A DNA stretch of 64,000 bases from Saccharothrix sp. HUAS TT1 (lineage in GTDB: Bacteria; Actinomycetota; Actinomycetes; Mycobacteriales; Pseudonocardiaceae): assembly GCF_040744945.1 (NCBI RefSeq), contig NZ_CP160453.1:2914001-2978000 (forward strand), in the 5' to 3' direction. Positions 39,438 through 49,361 of the stretch are shown in pieces (position 1 is the stretch's first letter; every line of letters begins with the position of its first letter). Made by a program: the position numbers and the translations under genes. Below the pieces are notes generated by a model that was given only the letters and a program-made list of their open reading frames with translations, did not search any database and was not told the origin of the DNA.

Positions 39438-40088
39438 TTGATCCGGGTCCTCATCGCCGACGACGAGCCGCTGATGCGCGCGGGCATCAAGGCCATCCTC
39501 GGCACCGCCGAAGACATCGAGCTGGTCGCCGAGGCCGGTGACGGTCGCGAGGCCGTGCGCGCCGCCCTGGAGCGGCGGGTGGACGTCGCCGTGCTCGACA
39601 TCCGGATGCCCCGGCTGGACGGCCTGGCCGCCGCCCGCGAGCTGAAGTCGGTCGCGCCCTCGGTGCGGGTGGTGATGCTCACCACGTTCGGCGAGGACGA
39701 CAACATCGTCCGGGCGCTGTCCGACGGGGCGGCGGGGTTCCTGCTGAAGGACTCGGCGCCGGAGGAGTTGTTGCGCGCCGTGCGCGCGGTTCACTCGGGC
39801 GAGGCGTACTTGTCACCCATGGTGACGAGTCGCGTGGTCGGGATGGTGGCCCAGGTGGGTCAGCCGCGCCGGCAGCAGGCCATGCGGCAGGTGGAGGGGC
39901 TGACCGAGCGCGAGGTCGAGGTGCTGGCCCTGCTCGGGCTCGGCATGTCCAACGCCGACGTCGGGCAGCGGCTGCACATGAGCGAGGCGACCGTGAAGAC
40001 CTACGTGAGCAGGCTGCTGGCCAAGCTGGGGCTCACCAACCGGGTGCAGGCGGCGCTGCTGGCCAGGGACGCGGGACTGGCCGGCTGA
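39438..40088 (+). CDS. NarL/FixJ family response regulator
   Basis: 216 residues. Receiver with acidic DDE and phospho-acceptor Asp54 (VLDIRMPRLDG), Thr in LTTFGE, Lys in LLKDSAP; LuxR-type HTH EGLTEREVEVLALLGLGMSNADVGQRLHMSEATVK. TTG 39438 start gives the normal MIRVLIADDEP; no ATG/GTG fits. Partner of the preceding kinase. Terminated by the hairpin at 40141-40172. Confidence 0.93.
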   Translation: MIRVLIADDEPLMRAGIKAILGTAEDIELVAEAGDGREAVRAALERRVDVAVLDIRMPRLDGLAAARELKSVAPSVRVVMLTTFGEDDNIVRALSDGAAGFLLKDSAPEELLRAVRAVHSGEAYLSPMVTSRVVGMVAQVGQPRRQQAMRQVEGLTEREVEVLALLGLGMSNADVGQRLHMSEATVKTYVSRLLAKLGLTNRVQAALLARDAGLAG

Positions 40089-40093
40089 GCGCG

Positions 40094-40130
40094 GGGGCCG
40101 AGCTTCGGAGGGCCGAGCTTCGGAGGGCCG
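40094..40130. repeat. 16-bp tandem duplication
   Basis: GGGCCGAGCTTCGGA occurs twice in a row after the response regulator stop. Too short to interpret; probably slippage. Confidence 0.5.
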
Positions 40131-40140
40131 CGGAAAAGGC

Positions 40141-40172
40141 GAGTGCCCCGTCGGTTTCCCGACGGGGCACTC
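40141..40172. terminator. Bidirectional terminator
   Basis: GAGTGCCCCGTCGG (40141-40154), TTTC loop, perfect 14-bp complement 40159-40172. Lies between a plus-strand and a minus-strand gene ending towards each other. Confidence 0.85.
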
Positions 40173-40200
40173 ACAAGTGGTTCAGTGGTCTAGCGCGAGG

Positions 40201-40476
40201 TCATGCCCTGGCCCGGTTGCCCCGGTTGCCGGTCACCATGCGGTAGATGCCGAGCACGATCAGCGAGCCGAGGATGGCCAGCAGCCAGGTGCTCAGGTCG
40301 AAGAACGTGTTGATGTCGGTGCCGAAGATGGCCCGGCCGACAAAGCCGCCGATGATGGCGCCGACGATGCCGAGGAGCATCGTGATGATGATGCCGCCGG
40401 GGTCGCGACCAGGCATGATGGCCTTGGCGATGGCACCCGCGATGAGGCCGAGGACGATCCAACCCAAGATGCCCAC
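40201..40476 (-). CDS. GlsB/YeaQ/YmgE family membrane protein
   Basis: 91 residues. [43 protein letters not shown] and a third helix: the three-helix transglycosylase-associated (GlsB/YeaQ) pattern, often stress-induced. GTG 40474-40476 with GGAAGGAGAG upstream. Extended frame upstream would add an Arg-rich leader. Confidence 0.9.
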   Translation of the reverse strand: MGILGWIVLGLIAGAIAKAIMPGRDPGGIIITMLLGIVGAIIGGFVGRAIFGTDINTFFDLSTWLLAILGSLIVLGIYRMVTGNRGNRARA

Positions 40477-40631
40477 GGGGGCTCTCCTTCCTGAAGGCCG
40501 CGACGGGCGGATCCGTCGGGCGCTTGATCGAGGAATGCCCACGTTCGGGTGAGTCCACGCCCCAGTTACCGTTCTGTTATCGAAGTACCGCTGTGCGGGC
40601 TATCAGGACGGCTCGGCAACAATGGACCGTG

Positions 40632-41852
40632 ATGAGCACACCACGCACGGTCCTGGTCCTCGGTTCCACCGGCTCCATCGGCACCCAGGCCCTCGACGTC
40701 ATCGCCGCCAACCGCGACCGCTTCGCCGTGGTCGGGCTGGCCGCGGGCGGGGCGGACCCCGCCGCCCTGGCCGCCCAGGCCGTCGAGTTCGGGGTCCAGG
40801 CCGTGGCCGTGGCCCGTGCCACCGCCGTCGAGGACGTCACGCTCGCCCTCTACGCCGAGGCCCAGCGGCGCGGCTACCCGCAGGGGGCGTTCAAGCTGCC
40901 GCGGATCCTGGCCGGTCCCACCGCGATGACCGACCTGGTCGACTCCACCCCGGCCGACGTGGTGCTCAACGGCATCACCGGCTCCATCGGCCTGGCGCCG
41001 ACGCTGCACGCGCTCAAGTCCGGCGCGACGCTCGCCCTGGCCAACAAGGAGTCGCTGATCGCGGGCGGCCCGCTGGTGCTCAAGGCGGCCAAGCCGGGCC
41101 AGCTCGTGCCGGTCGACTCCGAGCACTCCGCGCTGGCCCAGTGCCTGCGCGGCGGCCGGGCCGACGAGGTCGCCAAGCTGGTCCTGACCGCCTCCGGCGG
41201 CCCGTTCCGGGGTCGCACCCGCGCCGAGCTGGCCGACGTCACCGCGCGTGACGCCCTGGCGCACCCGACGTGGTCCATGGGCCCGGTCATCACCGTCAAC
41301 TCGGCCACCCTGGTCAACAAGGGGCTGGAGCTGATCGAGGCGCAGCTGCTGTTCGGCGTGCCCTACGACCACATCGACGTGGTGGTGCACCCGCAGTCCG
41401 TCATCCACTCGATGGTCACCTTCACCGACGGGTCCACCCTCGCCCAGGCCAGCCCGCCGGACATGCGGCTGCCCATCGCGCTGGCCCTGGGCTGGCCCGA
41501 CCGCGTCCCCGGCGCCGCCGCCGCGTGTACTTTCGACACCGCGACGGCGTGGACGTTCGAGCCGCTGGACGACGAGACGTTCCCGGCGGTTCGGCTGGCC
41601 AGGCAGGCGGGCTCCGGCGGGGGCTGCCTGCCGGCGGTCTACAACGCGGCGAACGAGGAGGCGGTCGCGGTCTTCCTCGACGGCGGCGCGTCGTTCACCT
41701 CCATCGTGGACACTGTGGAACGGGTGCTGGCGGAGGCGGACGGTTGGGCGCACGAGCCGTCCGACGTCGCCGAGGTGCTCGCGGCGGAGCATTGGGCCCG
41801 GGCGCGGGCGCGGGAACTCGTGGCCACTTCGGTGGGGTCTGGAAGGGACTGA
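40632..41852 (+). CDS. dxr: 1-deoxy-D-xylulose 5-phosphate reductoisomerase
   Basis: 406 residues. NADPH site [38 protein letters not shown], metal and substrate loops PVDSEHSAL and TASGGPFRG, and the flexible loop [20 protein letters not shown]. First committed step of the MEP isoprenoid pathway. GTG 40629 immediately precedes ATG 40632; AACAAT 12 nt before 40629 looks like a -10. Followed after 1 nt by the site-2 protease and then ispG. Confidence 0.96.
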   Translation: MSTPRTVLVLGSTGSIGTQALDVIAANRDRFAVVGLAAGGADPAALAAQAVEFGVQAVAVARATAVEDVTLALYAEAQRRGYPQGAFKLPRILAGPTAMTDLVDSTPADVVLNGITGSIGLAPTLHALKSGATLALANKESLIAGGPLVLKAAKPGQLVPVDSEHSALAQCLRGGRADEVAKLVLTASGGPFRGRTRAELADVTARDALAHPTWSMGPVITVNSATLVNKGLELIEAQLLFGVPYDHIDVVVHPQSVIHSMVTFTDGSTLAQASPPDMRLPIALALGWPDRVPGAAAACTFDTATAWTFEPLDDETFPAVRLARQAGSGGGCLPAVYNAANEEAVAVFLDGGASFTSIVDTVERVLAEADGWAHEPSDVAEVLAAEHWARARARELVATSVGSGRD

Positions 41853-41853
41853 C

Positions 41854-43050
41854 GTGCTGGTCTTCTTGGGCATTCTGCTGTTCGCCCTGCTCATCGGCAT
41901 CTCGATCGCGCTGCACGAGCTGGGTCACCTGGCCACGGCGAAGATGTTCGGGATGAAGGTGACCCGGTACTTCATCGGGTTCGGACCGCGCATCTGGTCG
42001 TTCCGCCGCGGCGAGACCGAGTACGGCATCAAGGCGATCCCGGCGGGCGGCTTCTGCGAGATCACCGGCATGACCGCGCTGGAGGAGGTCGCGCCGGAGG
42101 ACCAGCACCGCGCGTTCAACCGGCAGAAGACGTGGAAGCGCGTGGTGGTGCTGTCCGCGGGCTCCATCACCCACTTCATCGTGGGCTTCATCATCCTGTA
42201 CATGATGGCCTGGACCATGGGCATCCCGAACCTGCGCGACAGCGCGCTGGTCGCCGAGGTGGCCCCCTGCGTGCAGAGCAGCACCGAGGCCGACTGCGCG
42301 CCCGGCGCGCCCTCGCCGGCCAGGGACGCGGGCTTCCAGGTCGGTGACGAGATCGTCGCCGTCGCGGGCGCGGCCACCCCCACCTGGGGCGACGTGCTGG
42401 AGAAGACCCGCGAGCGGTCCGGTCGGACCGAGTTCAAGGTGGTCCGGGACGACCGGGAGATCACCCTCACCGCCGACGTCGCCCGGGTCGAGCGCGAGCT
42501 GGAGCGCAAGGACGGCACCCGCTACAAGACCGAGATCGGCGCGATCGGCGTCATCCAGCAGCGCAACTTCGAGTACAACCCGCTCACCGCGATCGGCGGC
42601 GCGACCGCGTTCACCGGCACGATGTTCGAGAACACCTGGCGCGGCCTGATCAACTTCCCGAAGAAGATCCCGGCGGTGATCGAGGCCATCGGCGGCGCCG
42701 AGCGCGACGTGGACAGCCCGGTCAGCGTGGTCGGCGCGAGCCGGCTCGGCGGCGAGGCGGTCGACCGCGGCCTGTGGCAGCTGTTCTGGCTGATGCTGGC
42801 GGGGCTGAACTTCTTCGTCGGTGTGTTCAACCTCCTGCCGCTGCTGCCGCTTGACGGTGGTCACATCGCCGTCAACCTGTACGAACGGGTGCGAAACTGG
42901 ATCCGGAAGCTGCGCGGCCTGCCCGACGGCGCACCGGTCAACTACCTGCGGCTGCTGCCGCTGACCTACTTCGTGATCTTCGTCGGCGGCTCGGTCACGC
43001 TGTTGACGATCACCGCGGACATCGTCAACCCCATCAAGCTCTTCCAGTGA
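41854..43050 (+). CDS. rseP: Site-2 protease (RseP/Rip1-like zinc metalloprotease)
   Basis: 398 residues, M50B family. First helix carries HELGH (21-25), a PDZ domain lies between about 130 and 220, and [13 protein letters not shown] gives the third zinc ligand. Cleaves membrane-spanning anti-sigma factors and other substrates inside the membrane. GTG 41854 one base after dxr. The same dxr-rip-ispG order occurs in Mycobacterium tuberculosis. Confidence 0.95.
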   Translation: MLVFLGILLFALLIGISIALHELGHLATAKMFGMKVTRYFIGFGPRIWSFRRGETEYGIKAIPAGGFCEITGMTALEEVAPEDQHRAFNRQKTWKRVVVLSAGSITHFIVGFIILYMMAWTMGIPNLRDSALVAEVAPCVQSSTEADCAPGAPSPARDAGFQVGDEIVAVAGAATPTWGDVLEKTRERSGRTEFKVVRDDREITLTADVARVERELERKDGTRYKTEIGAIGVIQQRNFEYNPLTAIGGATAFTGTMFENTWRGLINFPKKIPAVIEAIGGAERDVDSPVSVVGASRLGGEAVDRGLWQLFWLMLAGLNFFVGVFNLLPLLPLDGGHIAVNLYERVRNWIRKLRGLPDGAPVNYLRLLPLTYFVIFVGGSVTLLTITADIVNPIKLFQ

Positions 43051-43072
43051 TCCCAGTGAGAGGTGCCAGTTC

Positions 43073-44230
43073 ATGAGTGACGGCGTCATGCTCGGCCTGC
43101 CGGCGATGCCTCCTCCGGTGTTGTCGGAACGGCGCAAGACCCGCCAGCTCATGGTGGGCTCGGTCGGGGTCGGCTCCGAGTTCCCGGTGTCGGTGCAGTC
43201 GATGACGACGACCGTGACGGCGGACGTGAACGCGACGTTGCAGCAGATCGCGGAGCTGACCGCGGCCGGCTGCGACATCGTGCGGGTGGCGTGCCCGTCG
43301 CAGGACGACGCCGACGCGCTGGCGGCGATCGCGAAGAAGTCGCAGATCCCGGTGATCGCGGACATCCACTTCCAGCCGAAGTACGTGTTCGCGGCGATCG
43401 AGGCCGGGTGCGCGGCGGTGCGGGTGAACCCCGGCAACATCAAGAAGTTCGACGACAAGGTGCGGGAGATCGCGGCGGCGGCCCGGGACCGCGGGACGCC
43501 CATCCGGATCGGCGTGAACGCGGGTTCGCTGGACCCGCGGCTGCTGGCCAAGTACGGCAAGGCGACCCCGGAGGCGCTGGCCGAGTCGGCGCTGTGGGAG
43601 GCGTCGCTGTTCGCCGAGCACGACTTCCACGACCTGAAGATCTCGGTCAAGCACAACGACCCGGTCGTGATGGTCCGGGCGTACGAGCTGCTGGCCGAGC
43701 AGTGCGACTACCCGCTGCACCTGGGCGTGACCGAGGCCGGTCCGGCGTTCCAGGGCACGATCAAGTCCGCCGTCGCGTTCGGCGCGCTGCTGCGGCAGGG
43801 CATCGGGGACACGATCCGGGTCTCGCTGTCGGCCCCGCCGGTGGAGGAGGTCAAGGTCGGCCACCAGATCCTGCAGTCGCTCAACCTGCGGCCGCGGAAG
43901 CTGGAGATCGTGTCCTGCCCGTCGTGCGGGCGCGCGCAGGTCGACGTGTACACGCTCGCCGAGCAGGTCACGGCCGGTCTGGAGGGCATGGAGGTGCCCC
44001 TGCGGGTCGCGGTGATGGGCTGCGTGGTGAACGGTCCGGGCGAGGCCCGCGAGGCGGACCTGGGCGTGGCGTCGGGCAACGGCAAGGGCCAGATCTTCGT
44101 CAAGGGCAAGGTCGTCAAGACCGTCCCCGAGCACCAGATCGTGGAGACCCTGATCGAGGAGGCCATGCGGATCGCCGAGGAGATGGGCGAGTCCGTCGAG
44201 GGCGGCGAGCCGGTCGTGACGGTCGGCTGA
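43073..44230 (+). CDS. ispG: 4-hydroxy-3-methylbut-2-enyl-diphosphate synthase (IspG/GcpE)
   Basis: 385 residues. VSVQSMTTT start block, [34 protein letters not shown] and cysteine pairs [11 protein letters not shown] and CVVNGPGEA that hold the 4Fe-4S cluster. Penultimate step of the MEP pathway. ATG 43073 with GAGAGG upstream. Confidence 0.96.
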   Translation: MSDGVMLGLPAMPPPVLSERRKTRQLMVGSVGVGSEFPVSVQSMTTTVTADVNATLQQIAELTAAGCDIVRVACPSQDDADALAAIAKKSQIPVIADIHFQPKYVFAAIEAGCAAVRVNPGNIKKFDDKVREIAAAARDRGTPIRIGVNAGSLDPRLLAKYGKATPEALAESALWEASLFAEHDFHDLKISVKHNDPVVMVRAYELLAEQCDYPLHLGVTEAGPAFQGTIKSAVAFGALLRQGIGDTIRVSLSAPPVEEVKVGHQILQSLNLRPRKLEIVSCPSCGRAQVDVYTLAEQVTAGLEGMEVPLRVAVMGCVVNGPGEAREADLGVASGNGKGQIFVKGKVVKTVPEHQIVETLIEEAMRIAEEMGESVEGGEPVVTVG

Positions 44231-44280
44231 GCGGGTGGCGGACGCGCGGGTAGCGGGGTCCATCTGGCAGGCTTGAAGGC

Positions 44281-45135
44281 GTGCTGAGGTTGGCTGGCGC
44301 GCGCTTGCTCGACGAGCGGGACCTGACCGAGGTCATGGCCGTGCTCGCGGCCGACCCGGTGGCGTCCTGCATGGTCGCCGCACGGGTCGAGGTCGCGGGC
44401 CTGGACCCGTGGCGGCTCGGCGGCGAGGTGTGGGCGTACGACCAGCGGTCGCTGCGCGGCGGCCGGGTCGACGCGCTGTGCTTCGCGGGTCCGAACCTCA
44501 TCCCGCTGCGCGGCGACGCGACCGCGCTGCGGGGGTTCGCCGACCGGGCCCGCCGCCGGGGCCGGATGTGCTCCTCGCTGGTCGGGCCCGCCGAGCAGGT
44601 GCTCGGCCTGTGGGACGAGCTGGCCCCCGACTGGGGCCCCGCCCGCGAGGTGCGCGCCGACCAGCCGCTGATGGCGCTGGGCGGCGCGCCGTCGATCCCG
44701 CTCGACCCGCTGGTGCGGCCGGTGCGGCCGGACGAGCTGGACCGGTACCTGCCCGCCGCGATCGCCATGTTCATCGAGGAGGTCGGCGTCGACCCGTGCG
44801 CCGAGGACGGTGGCGCGTCCTACCGGGCGCGGGTGGCCGAGCTCATCGCGGCCGGGCGGGCGTTCGCCCGGTTCGAGGGCGGCGACGTGGTGTTCAAGGC
44901 CGAGATCGGGGCCATGTCGGCGCAGGTCGGCCAGATCCAGGGCGTGTGGGTGCGGCCGGACCGCCGTGGCCGCGGCATCGGCGCGGCGGGCACCGCGGCG
45001 GTGGCCGAACGCCTGGTCAGGGGCCTGGGGCGGACCGCGTCGCTGTACGTGAACTCCTACAACGACGTGGCCAAGGCGGCGTACCGCAAGATCGGGTTCT
45101 CCCAGGTCGGCCAGTACGCGACCGTGCTGTTCTGA
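44281..45135 (+). CDS. DUF4081-GNAT acetyltransferase
   Basis: 284 residues. N-terminal DUF4081 domain (about 1-150) with repeated GNAT-like strands and C-terminal GNAT core with QIQGVWVRPDRRGRGIGAAGTAAV (acetyl-CoA loop RRGRGIG). Follows ispG as Rv2867c does in M. tuberculosis. Substrate unknown. GTG start, CAGGCT 13 nt upstream as a possible -10. Confidence 0.9.
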   Translation: MLRLAGARLLDERDLTEVMAVLAADPVASCMVAARVEVAGLDPWRLGGEVWAYDQRSLRGGRVDALCFAGPNLIPLRGDATALRGFADRARRRGRMCSSLVGPAEQVLGLWDELAPDWGPAREVRADQPLMALGGAPSIPLDPLVRPVRPDELDRYLPAAIAMFIEEVGVDPCAEDGGASYRARVAELIAAGRAFARFEGGDVVFKAEIGAMSAQVGQIQGVWVRPDRRGRGIGAAGTAAVAERLVRGLGRTASLYVNSYNDVAKAAYRKIGFSQVGQYATVLF

Positions 45136-45191
45136 CGTCGGCGCGCCGGCGGTCGGGCCCGACCCGCCCCCGGCGTCGCGGGCGCACCCGG

Positions 45192-45197
45192 CATACT
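45192..45197 (+). promoter_or_regulatory. -10 hexamer CATACT for leaderless PBP gene
   Basis: CATACT begins 12 nt before GTG 45204; no ribosome binding site between. Confidence 0.4.
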
Positions 45198-45203
45198 CGC
45201 GCC

Positions 45204-47015
45204 GTGATCGCGCGCAAGCCGGCCCTGTCTCTGGTCCTTCTCGGGGTGGTCCCGCTGCTCGTCAGCGGCTGCGGCCTGTTCTCCTCCCGGCCCGGTCCCG
45301 AGCAGGTCGCCGGTGACTTCCTGACCAGGTTCGCCGCGGGCGACGTCGACGGCGCGGCCGGGCTGACCGACGACCCGGACGGCGCCCGCGAGCTGCTGGG
45401 CAAGGTCCGGGACGTGCTCAAGCCCGCCGGGCTCGGCGCGAGGGTCGAGCAGGTGGTCTCGTCCGGCGAGTCGACCAGCGCCGACGCGACCGCGCAGCTG
45501 GACTGGGACCTCGGGCACGACCACGCGTGGAGCTACCGGGCGGAGTTCGAGCTGCGGCGCGGGGACGAGGACTGGAAGGTGCACTGGACGCCCTCGGTCG
45601 TGCACCCGAAGCTCGCGCCGCAGCAGACGCTGGGCGTGGCCGAGGTGCGGCCCGAGCTGGCGCCGGTGCTCGACCGCGAGGGCACGCCGCTGCTCGCGCC
45701 GGAGCAGGTCGTGTCGGTCCTGCTCGACGCGAAGGAGGCGGGCGACCTGAACGCGGTGGCGGGCGCGCTGGCCGCGGCGCTGACGCCGATCGACCCGGCG
45801 ATCACCCAGCTGTCGATCGTGGACGGCGTGTCGCGCACCGCCGAGGGGCAGGTCTACCAGGTGGCCGCGCTGCGCGACGCGGACTACCAGACGGTCAAGC
45901 CGGCGATCTACGAGCTGCCCGGGGTGCGGTTCACCAGCCGGATGAGCCTGCTCGCGCCGTCGCGGACGTTCGGGTCGCAGGTGCTGCCGGCGGTGCGCGA
46001 GGCGGTGGAGGAGGAGATCGCCGGGCAGGCCGGGGTGCGCGTCTACACCGCGAACGCGGCCGGCGACGAGGTGGAGACGCTGCACGAGCAGGCGCCCGAG
46101 CCCGCGCGGGCCATCTCGACCGCGTTGAGCCGGACCGTGCAGGTGGCGGCCGAGGACGCGCTGGAGCCGGTGCCGCAAGCGGCGATGCTGGTGGCGCTGG
46201 ACGCGTCGACCGGCGAGCTGCTGGCGGTCGCGCAGAACGGACCCGCCGACGCCGAGGGCGCGGTGGCGCTGACCGGCCGCTACCCGCCGGGGTCGACGTT
46301 CAAGCTGGTCACGGCCGCGGCGGCGTTGACGTCCGGGCAGGCGACCGCGGACAGCCCGCTGCCGTGCCCCGGCAAGTCGGTCATCGACGGTCGGCGGATC
46401 GTGCCCAACGACCGCGAGTTCGACAAGGGCACCATCCCGCTGCACTCGGCGTTCGCGTTCTCCTGCAACACCACGTTCGCGCAGCTGGCGGCCGAGATGG
46501 AGCCGGACGCGCTGACCAGGGCGGCGGAGAGCTTCGGCCTCGGCGTCGACTTCGAGATCCCGGCCATCACCACGATCACCGGCTCCGTGCCGCCCGCCAC
46601 CGACGTGGTCGAGCGGGCCGAGGACGGCTTCGGCCAGGGCAAGGTGCTGGCGAGCCCGTTCGGGATGGCCCTGGTGGCCGCGACGGCCGCCACCGGCCGG
46701 ATGCCGGTGCCGACGCTGCTGAAGGGCCGGGAGACGAAGGCGGACCGCACCCCGACCCCACCCGCGCCCGCCGTGCTGGAGCCGCTGCGGGCGATGATGC
46801 GGGAGGTGGTCGAATCCGGCACCGCGCCGCAGCTCAAGCCGTACGGGGACGTGCGCGGCAAGACCGGGACGGCGCAGTTCGGCGACGGCACGAACTCGCA
46901 CGGCTGGTTCGTCGGGTACCGGGGCGAGGTGGCGTTCGCGACCCTGGTCCTGGGCACCAACAGCTCCGCACCGGCCGTCGACGCCTCCGCCCGCTTCCTG
47001 GCGGCGCTGGGCTGA
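45204..47015 (+). CDS. Class B penicillin-binding protein (lipoprotein, MecA_N type)
   Basis: 603 residues. Signal peptide with lipobox LLVSGCG, NTF2-like N-terminal MecA_N domain (about 35-140), dimerisation region, transpeptidase domain with STFK (Ser364), SCN (Ser420) and KTG (Lys553). Cross-links peptidoglycan; matches Rv2864c, found in the same place in mycobacteria. Possibly poorly inhibited by some beta-lactams, by analogy with MecA-type enzymes, not shown here. Confidence 0.93.
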   Translation: MIARKPALSLVLLGVVPLLVSGCGLFSSRPGPEQVAGDFLTRFAAGDVDGAAGLTDDPDGARELLGKVRDVLKPAGLGARVEQVVSSGESTSADATAQLDWDLGHDHAWSYRAEFELRRGDEDWKVHWTPSVVHPKLAPQQTLGVAEVRPELAPVLDREGTPLLAPEQVVSVLLDAKEAGDLNAVAGALAAALTPIDPAITQLSIVDGVSRTAEGQVYQVAALRDADYQTVKPAIYELPGVRFTSRMSLLAPSRTFGSQVLPAVREAVEEEIAGQAGVRVYTANAAGDEVETLHEQAPEPARAISTALSRTVQVAAEDALEPVPQAAMLVALDASTGELLAVAQNGPADAEGAVALTGRYPPGSTFKLVTAAAALTSGQATADSPLPCPGKSVIDGRRIVPNDREFDKGTIPLHSAFAFSCNTTFAQLAAEMEPDALTRAAESFGLGVDFEIPAITTITGSVPPATDVVERAEDGFGQGKVLASPFGMALVAATAATGRMPVPTLLKGRETKADRTPTPPAPAVLEPLRAMMREVVESGTAPQLKPYGDVRGKTGTAQFGDGTNSHGWFVGYRGEVAFATLVLGTNSSAPAVDASARFLAALG

Positions 47016-47037
47016 TCGGCCTAAGATCAATGTGATA

Positions 47038-47052
47038 CCATGTGAAACATGG
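47038..47052. promoter_or_regulatory. Palindromic operator over the vapB start codon
   Basis: CCATGT-GAA-ACATGG (47038-47052), perfect 6-bp arms, covering ATG 47049. TAAGAT (47021-47026) upstream is a possible -10. Typical of autoregulated toxin-antitoxin operons. Confidence 0.55.
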
Positions 47053-47324
47053 ATCGGATCGGACTTCGCGAACTCCGTCACCACACGAGTGAGTACGTGC
47101 GGCGAGCCGAGGCCGGAGAACGGATAGAGGTCACCGACCACGGTCGCGTGGTCGCTGAGATCTGTCCCCCGCGCGGCGAGGCGTCGAGCCTGCGGGACCA
47201 GCTCGTCGCCAACGGTGAGCTGCTCCGGGGTCGCGGTCGGCGCTTGCCCGAGCCGCTGCCCGCGACGTCCGGCACACCGATCTCGGAGGTGCTGCGGCAG
47301 ATGCGCGAGGACGAGCGCTGGTGA
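47049..47324 (+). CDS. vapB: VapB/Phd-family antitoxin
   Basis: 91 residues. IGLRELRHHTSEYVRRAEAGERIEVTDHGRVVAEI is the YefM/Phd N-terminal DNA-binding pattern; the C-terminal part would wrap the toxin. Its stop overlaps the toxin start (GTGA), so the two are co-translated. Chromosomal module between the PBP and map genes. Confidence 0.9.
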   Translation: MDRIGLRELRHHTSEYVRRAEAGERIEVTDHGRVVAEICPPRGEASSLRDQLVANGELLRGRGRRLPEPLPATSGTPISEVLRQMREDERW

Positions 47325-47728
47325 TCTACCTCGACACCTCGGCGCTGGCGAAGCTCGTGCGCGCGGAAGCCGAGACGTCCGCCCTGCGCGAGTGGTTGGA
47401 CGACCGGGTCGGCGTCCGACTGATCACCAGCACCCTCGCGCGGGTCGAGCTGGTTCGAGCCGTGCGGGCCGAAGGCGACGCGGCGATCCGGCAGGCCGCG
47501 TCGATCCTGGTGGAACTCGACCAACTGCCCATGACCACGGACCTCCTGGACGCGGCGGGCGCGTTGCCGCTCCCGCTCAAGTCCCTGGACGCGATCCACC
47601 TGGTGTCGGCGATGCGGCTGCGCGGCGACCTCGACGCCTTCGTCGCCTACGACAAGCGACTCCTGACGGCTGCCGATGAGATGGGGCTGCCGATCGCCTC
47701 GCCCGGAACGGCCGAGCCGGTCGCGTAA
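47321..47728 (+). CDS. vapC: VapC-family PIN-domain toxin
   Basis: 135 residues. PIN acidic residues visible: Asp5 (MIYLDTSALAKL), Glu in LARVELVRAV, Asp in LDAIHLVSA and Asp in FVAYDKRLL. Such nucleases cut tRNA or rRNA. Active site looks intact. Confidence 0.91.
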   Translation: MIYLDTSALAKLVRAEAETSALREWLDDRVGVRLITSTLARVELVRAVRAEGDAAIRQAASILVELDQLPMTTDLLDAAGALPLPLKSLDAIHLVSAMRLRGDLDAFVAYDKRLLTAADEMGLPIASPGTAEPVA

Positions 47729-47776
47729 CGGGCACGCGGCGCATGGCCGTTCGCGCTGAGCCGTAACCTGGGGGGC

Positions 47777-48634
47777 ATGTCCGTGCGTGCCGTCCTCCAG
47801 CCAGGTGTGCTGTCCCCGCGCCGTCCGGTGCCCGCCCAGATCGAGCGGCCCGAGTACGTCGACCGGCCCGAGCCCAAGCGCAACACCGATCCGTGGGTGC
47901 AGCCGCCCGACGTGGTCGAGGCGATGCGCGTCGCGGGTCGGCTGGCGGCGCAGGCGCTGCAGGAGGCGGGCAAGGTGATCGTGCCCGGCGTGACCACCGA
48001 CGAGATCGACGCGGTCGCGCACGAGTTCCTGTGCGACAACGGCGCCTACCCGTCCACGCTCGGCTACCGCGGCTTCCCCAAGTCCTGCTGCACCTCGCTG
48101 AACGAGGTCATCTGCCACGGCATCCCCGACTCGACCGTGGTCCAGGACGGCGACATCGTCAACGTCGACGTCACCGCCTACATCGGCGGCGTGCACGGCG
48201 ACACGAACGCCACCTTCCTCGCGGGCGACGTGAGCGAGGAGGCCCGCCTGCTGGTCGAGCGCACGCACGAGGCCACCATGCGCGCCATCAAGGCGGTGAA
48301 GCCCGGCCGGCAGCTCAACGTGGTCGGCCGCGTCATCGAGTCCTACGCCAACCGGTTCGGCTACGGCGTGGTGCGCGACTTCACCGGCCACGGCATCGGC
48401 CGCACCTTCCACAGCGGCCTGGTCGTGCTGCACTACGACGCGCCGCACGTGCCCACGGTCATCGAGGAGGGCATGACGTTCACCATCGAGCCCATGATCA
48501 CCCTCGGCGGCATCGAGCACGACCTGTGGGACGACGGCTGGACGGTCACCACCCGGGACAAGAGCTGGACCGCCCAGTTCGAGCACACGATCGTGGTGAC
48601 CGCGGACGGCGCGGAGATCCTCACCGTCTGCTGA
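47777..48634 (+). CDS. map: Methionine aminopeptidase
   Basis: 285 residues, type I with an N-terminal extension of about 45 residues including [16 protein letters not shown] (MapB-like). Metal ligands in [36 protein letters not shown] and FEHTIVVT. Removes the initiator methionine. ATG 47777 after GGGGGG. End overlaps the convergent hydrolase by 14 nt. Confidence 0.95.
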   Translation: MSVRAVLQPGVLSPRRPVPAQIERPEYVDRPEPKRNTDPWVQPPDVVEAMRVAGRLAAQALQEAGKVIVPGVTTDEIDAVAHEFLCDNGAYPSTLGYRGFPKSCCTSLNEVICHGIPDSTVVQDGDIVNVDVTAYIGGVHGDTNATFLAGDVSEEARLLVERTHEATMRAIKAVKPGRQLNVVGRVIESYANRFGYGVVRDFTGHGIGRTFHSGLVVLHYDAPHVPTVIEEGMTFTIEPMITLGGIEHDLWDDGWTVTTRDKSWTAQFEHTIVVTADGAEILTVC

Positions 48635-49319
48635 GCAGCGGCACGACGGCGGCGGCCACCTCCTCGGGCGACGTCACGGCGCCGAGGTGGTGGCCCGCCA
48701 GCTCCACCACCGGCCAGCCCAGCTCGCGCGCCGCCGCCGCGGCGGCCTCGTAGGCCGGGCTCAGCCGCACGTACGAGCACGGCCCGGTCCACGCCACGGT
48801 GGGCCGGGGCTCCTTGAGGAACGCCAGCGGCACCTCCGCCGCCTCGGCCACGATCTCCTCCAGCAGCCGCACGTCCGGCACCATCGCCGACAGCGCCTCC
48901 GGCGCGAACCACCGGTCCCAGCGCGGCATCAGCCCGTCCCGCGAGATCGCCTTCAGGTGCGCCATGCGCTCGGCGGGCGCGTCGTCGCGCCAGCTGCGCC
49001 CCGGCGTGGGCAGGTCGGCGTCGAGGAACACCAGCCCGCGCACGGGCACCTCCAGCGCGTCGGCGAACGCGGGCAGCAGCGGACCGGCGCCGCTGTGCCC
49101 GACGAGCACCAGCTCGCCCTCCACCGCGGCGTCCTCCACCGCGTCCGCGAACCCGCCGATCAGCCGCTGGTGGACGGGCGCGGCGTTGACCGTGACGCGC
49201 AGGTCGGGCAGCGCGACGGGGTGGCCGAGCCGGGCCAGCGCTCCGGCGAGCGGGCGCAGGCTCGCCGGCCCGAGGTAGGGGCTGTGCACCAGGACTGCGG
49301 TGGCGGGGGCGTCGACCAT
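48621..49319 (-). CDS. Alpha/beta-fold hydrolase
   Basis: 232 residues. Nucleophile elbow [11 protein letters not shown] (Ser in GHSGAG), Asp near FLDADLPTP, catalytic His in [17 protein letters not shown]. No lid that suggests a substrate. ATG 49317-49319; no good ribosome binding site, CATCAT 13 nt upstream may be a -10. Divergent from cobQ with a 42-bp gap. Confidence 0.86.
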   Translation of the reverse strand: MVDAPATAVLVHSPYLGPASLRPLAGALARLGHPVALPDLRVTVNAAPVHQRLIGGFADAVEDAAVEGELVLVGHSGAGPLLPAFADALEVPVRGLVFLDADLPTPGRSWRDDAPAERMAHLKAISRDGLMPRWDRWFAPEALSAMVPDVRLLEEIVAEAAEVPLAFLKEPRPTVAWTGPCSYVRLSPAYEAAAAAARELGWPVVELAGHHLGAVTSPEEVAAAVVPLLSRR

Positions 49320-49361
49320 GGAGTGGATGATGTCAGCCGGGACCGACAACGAGGGGACATT

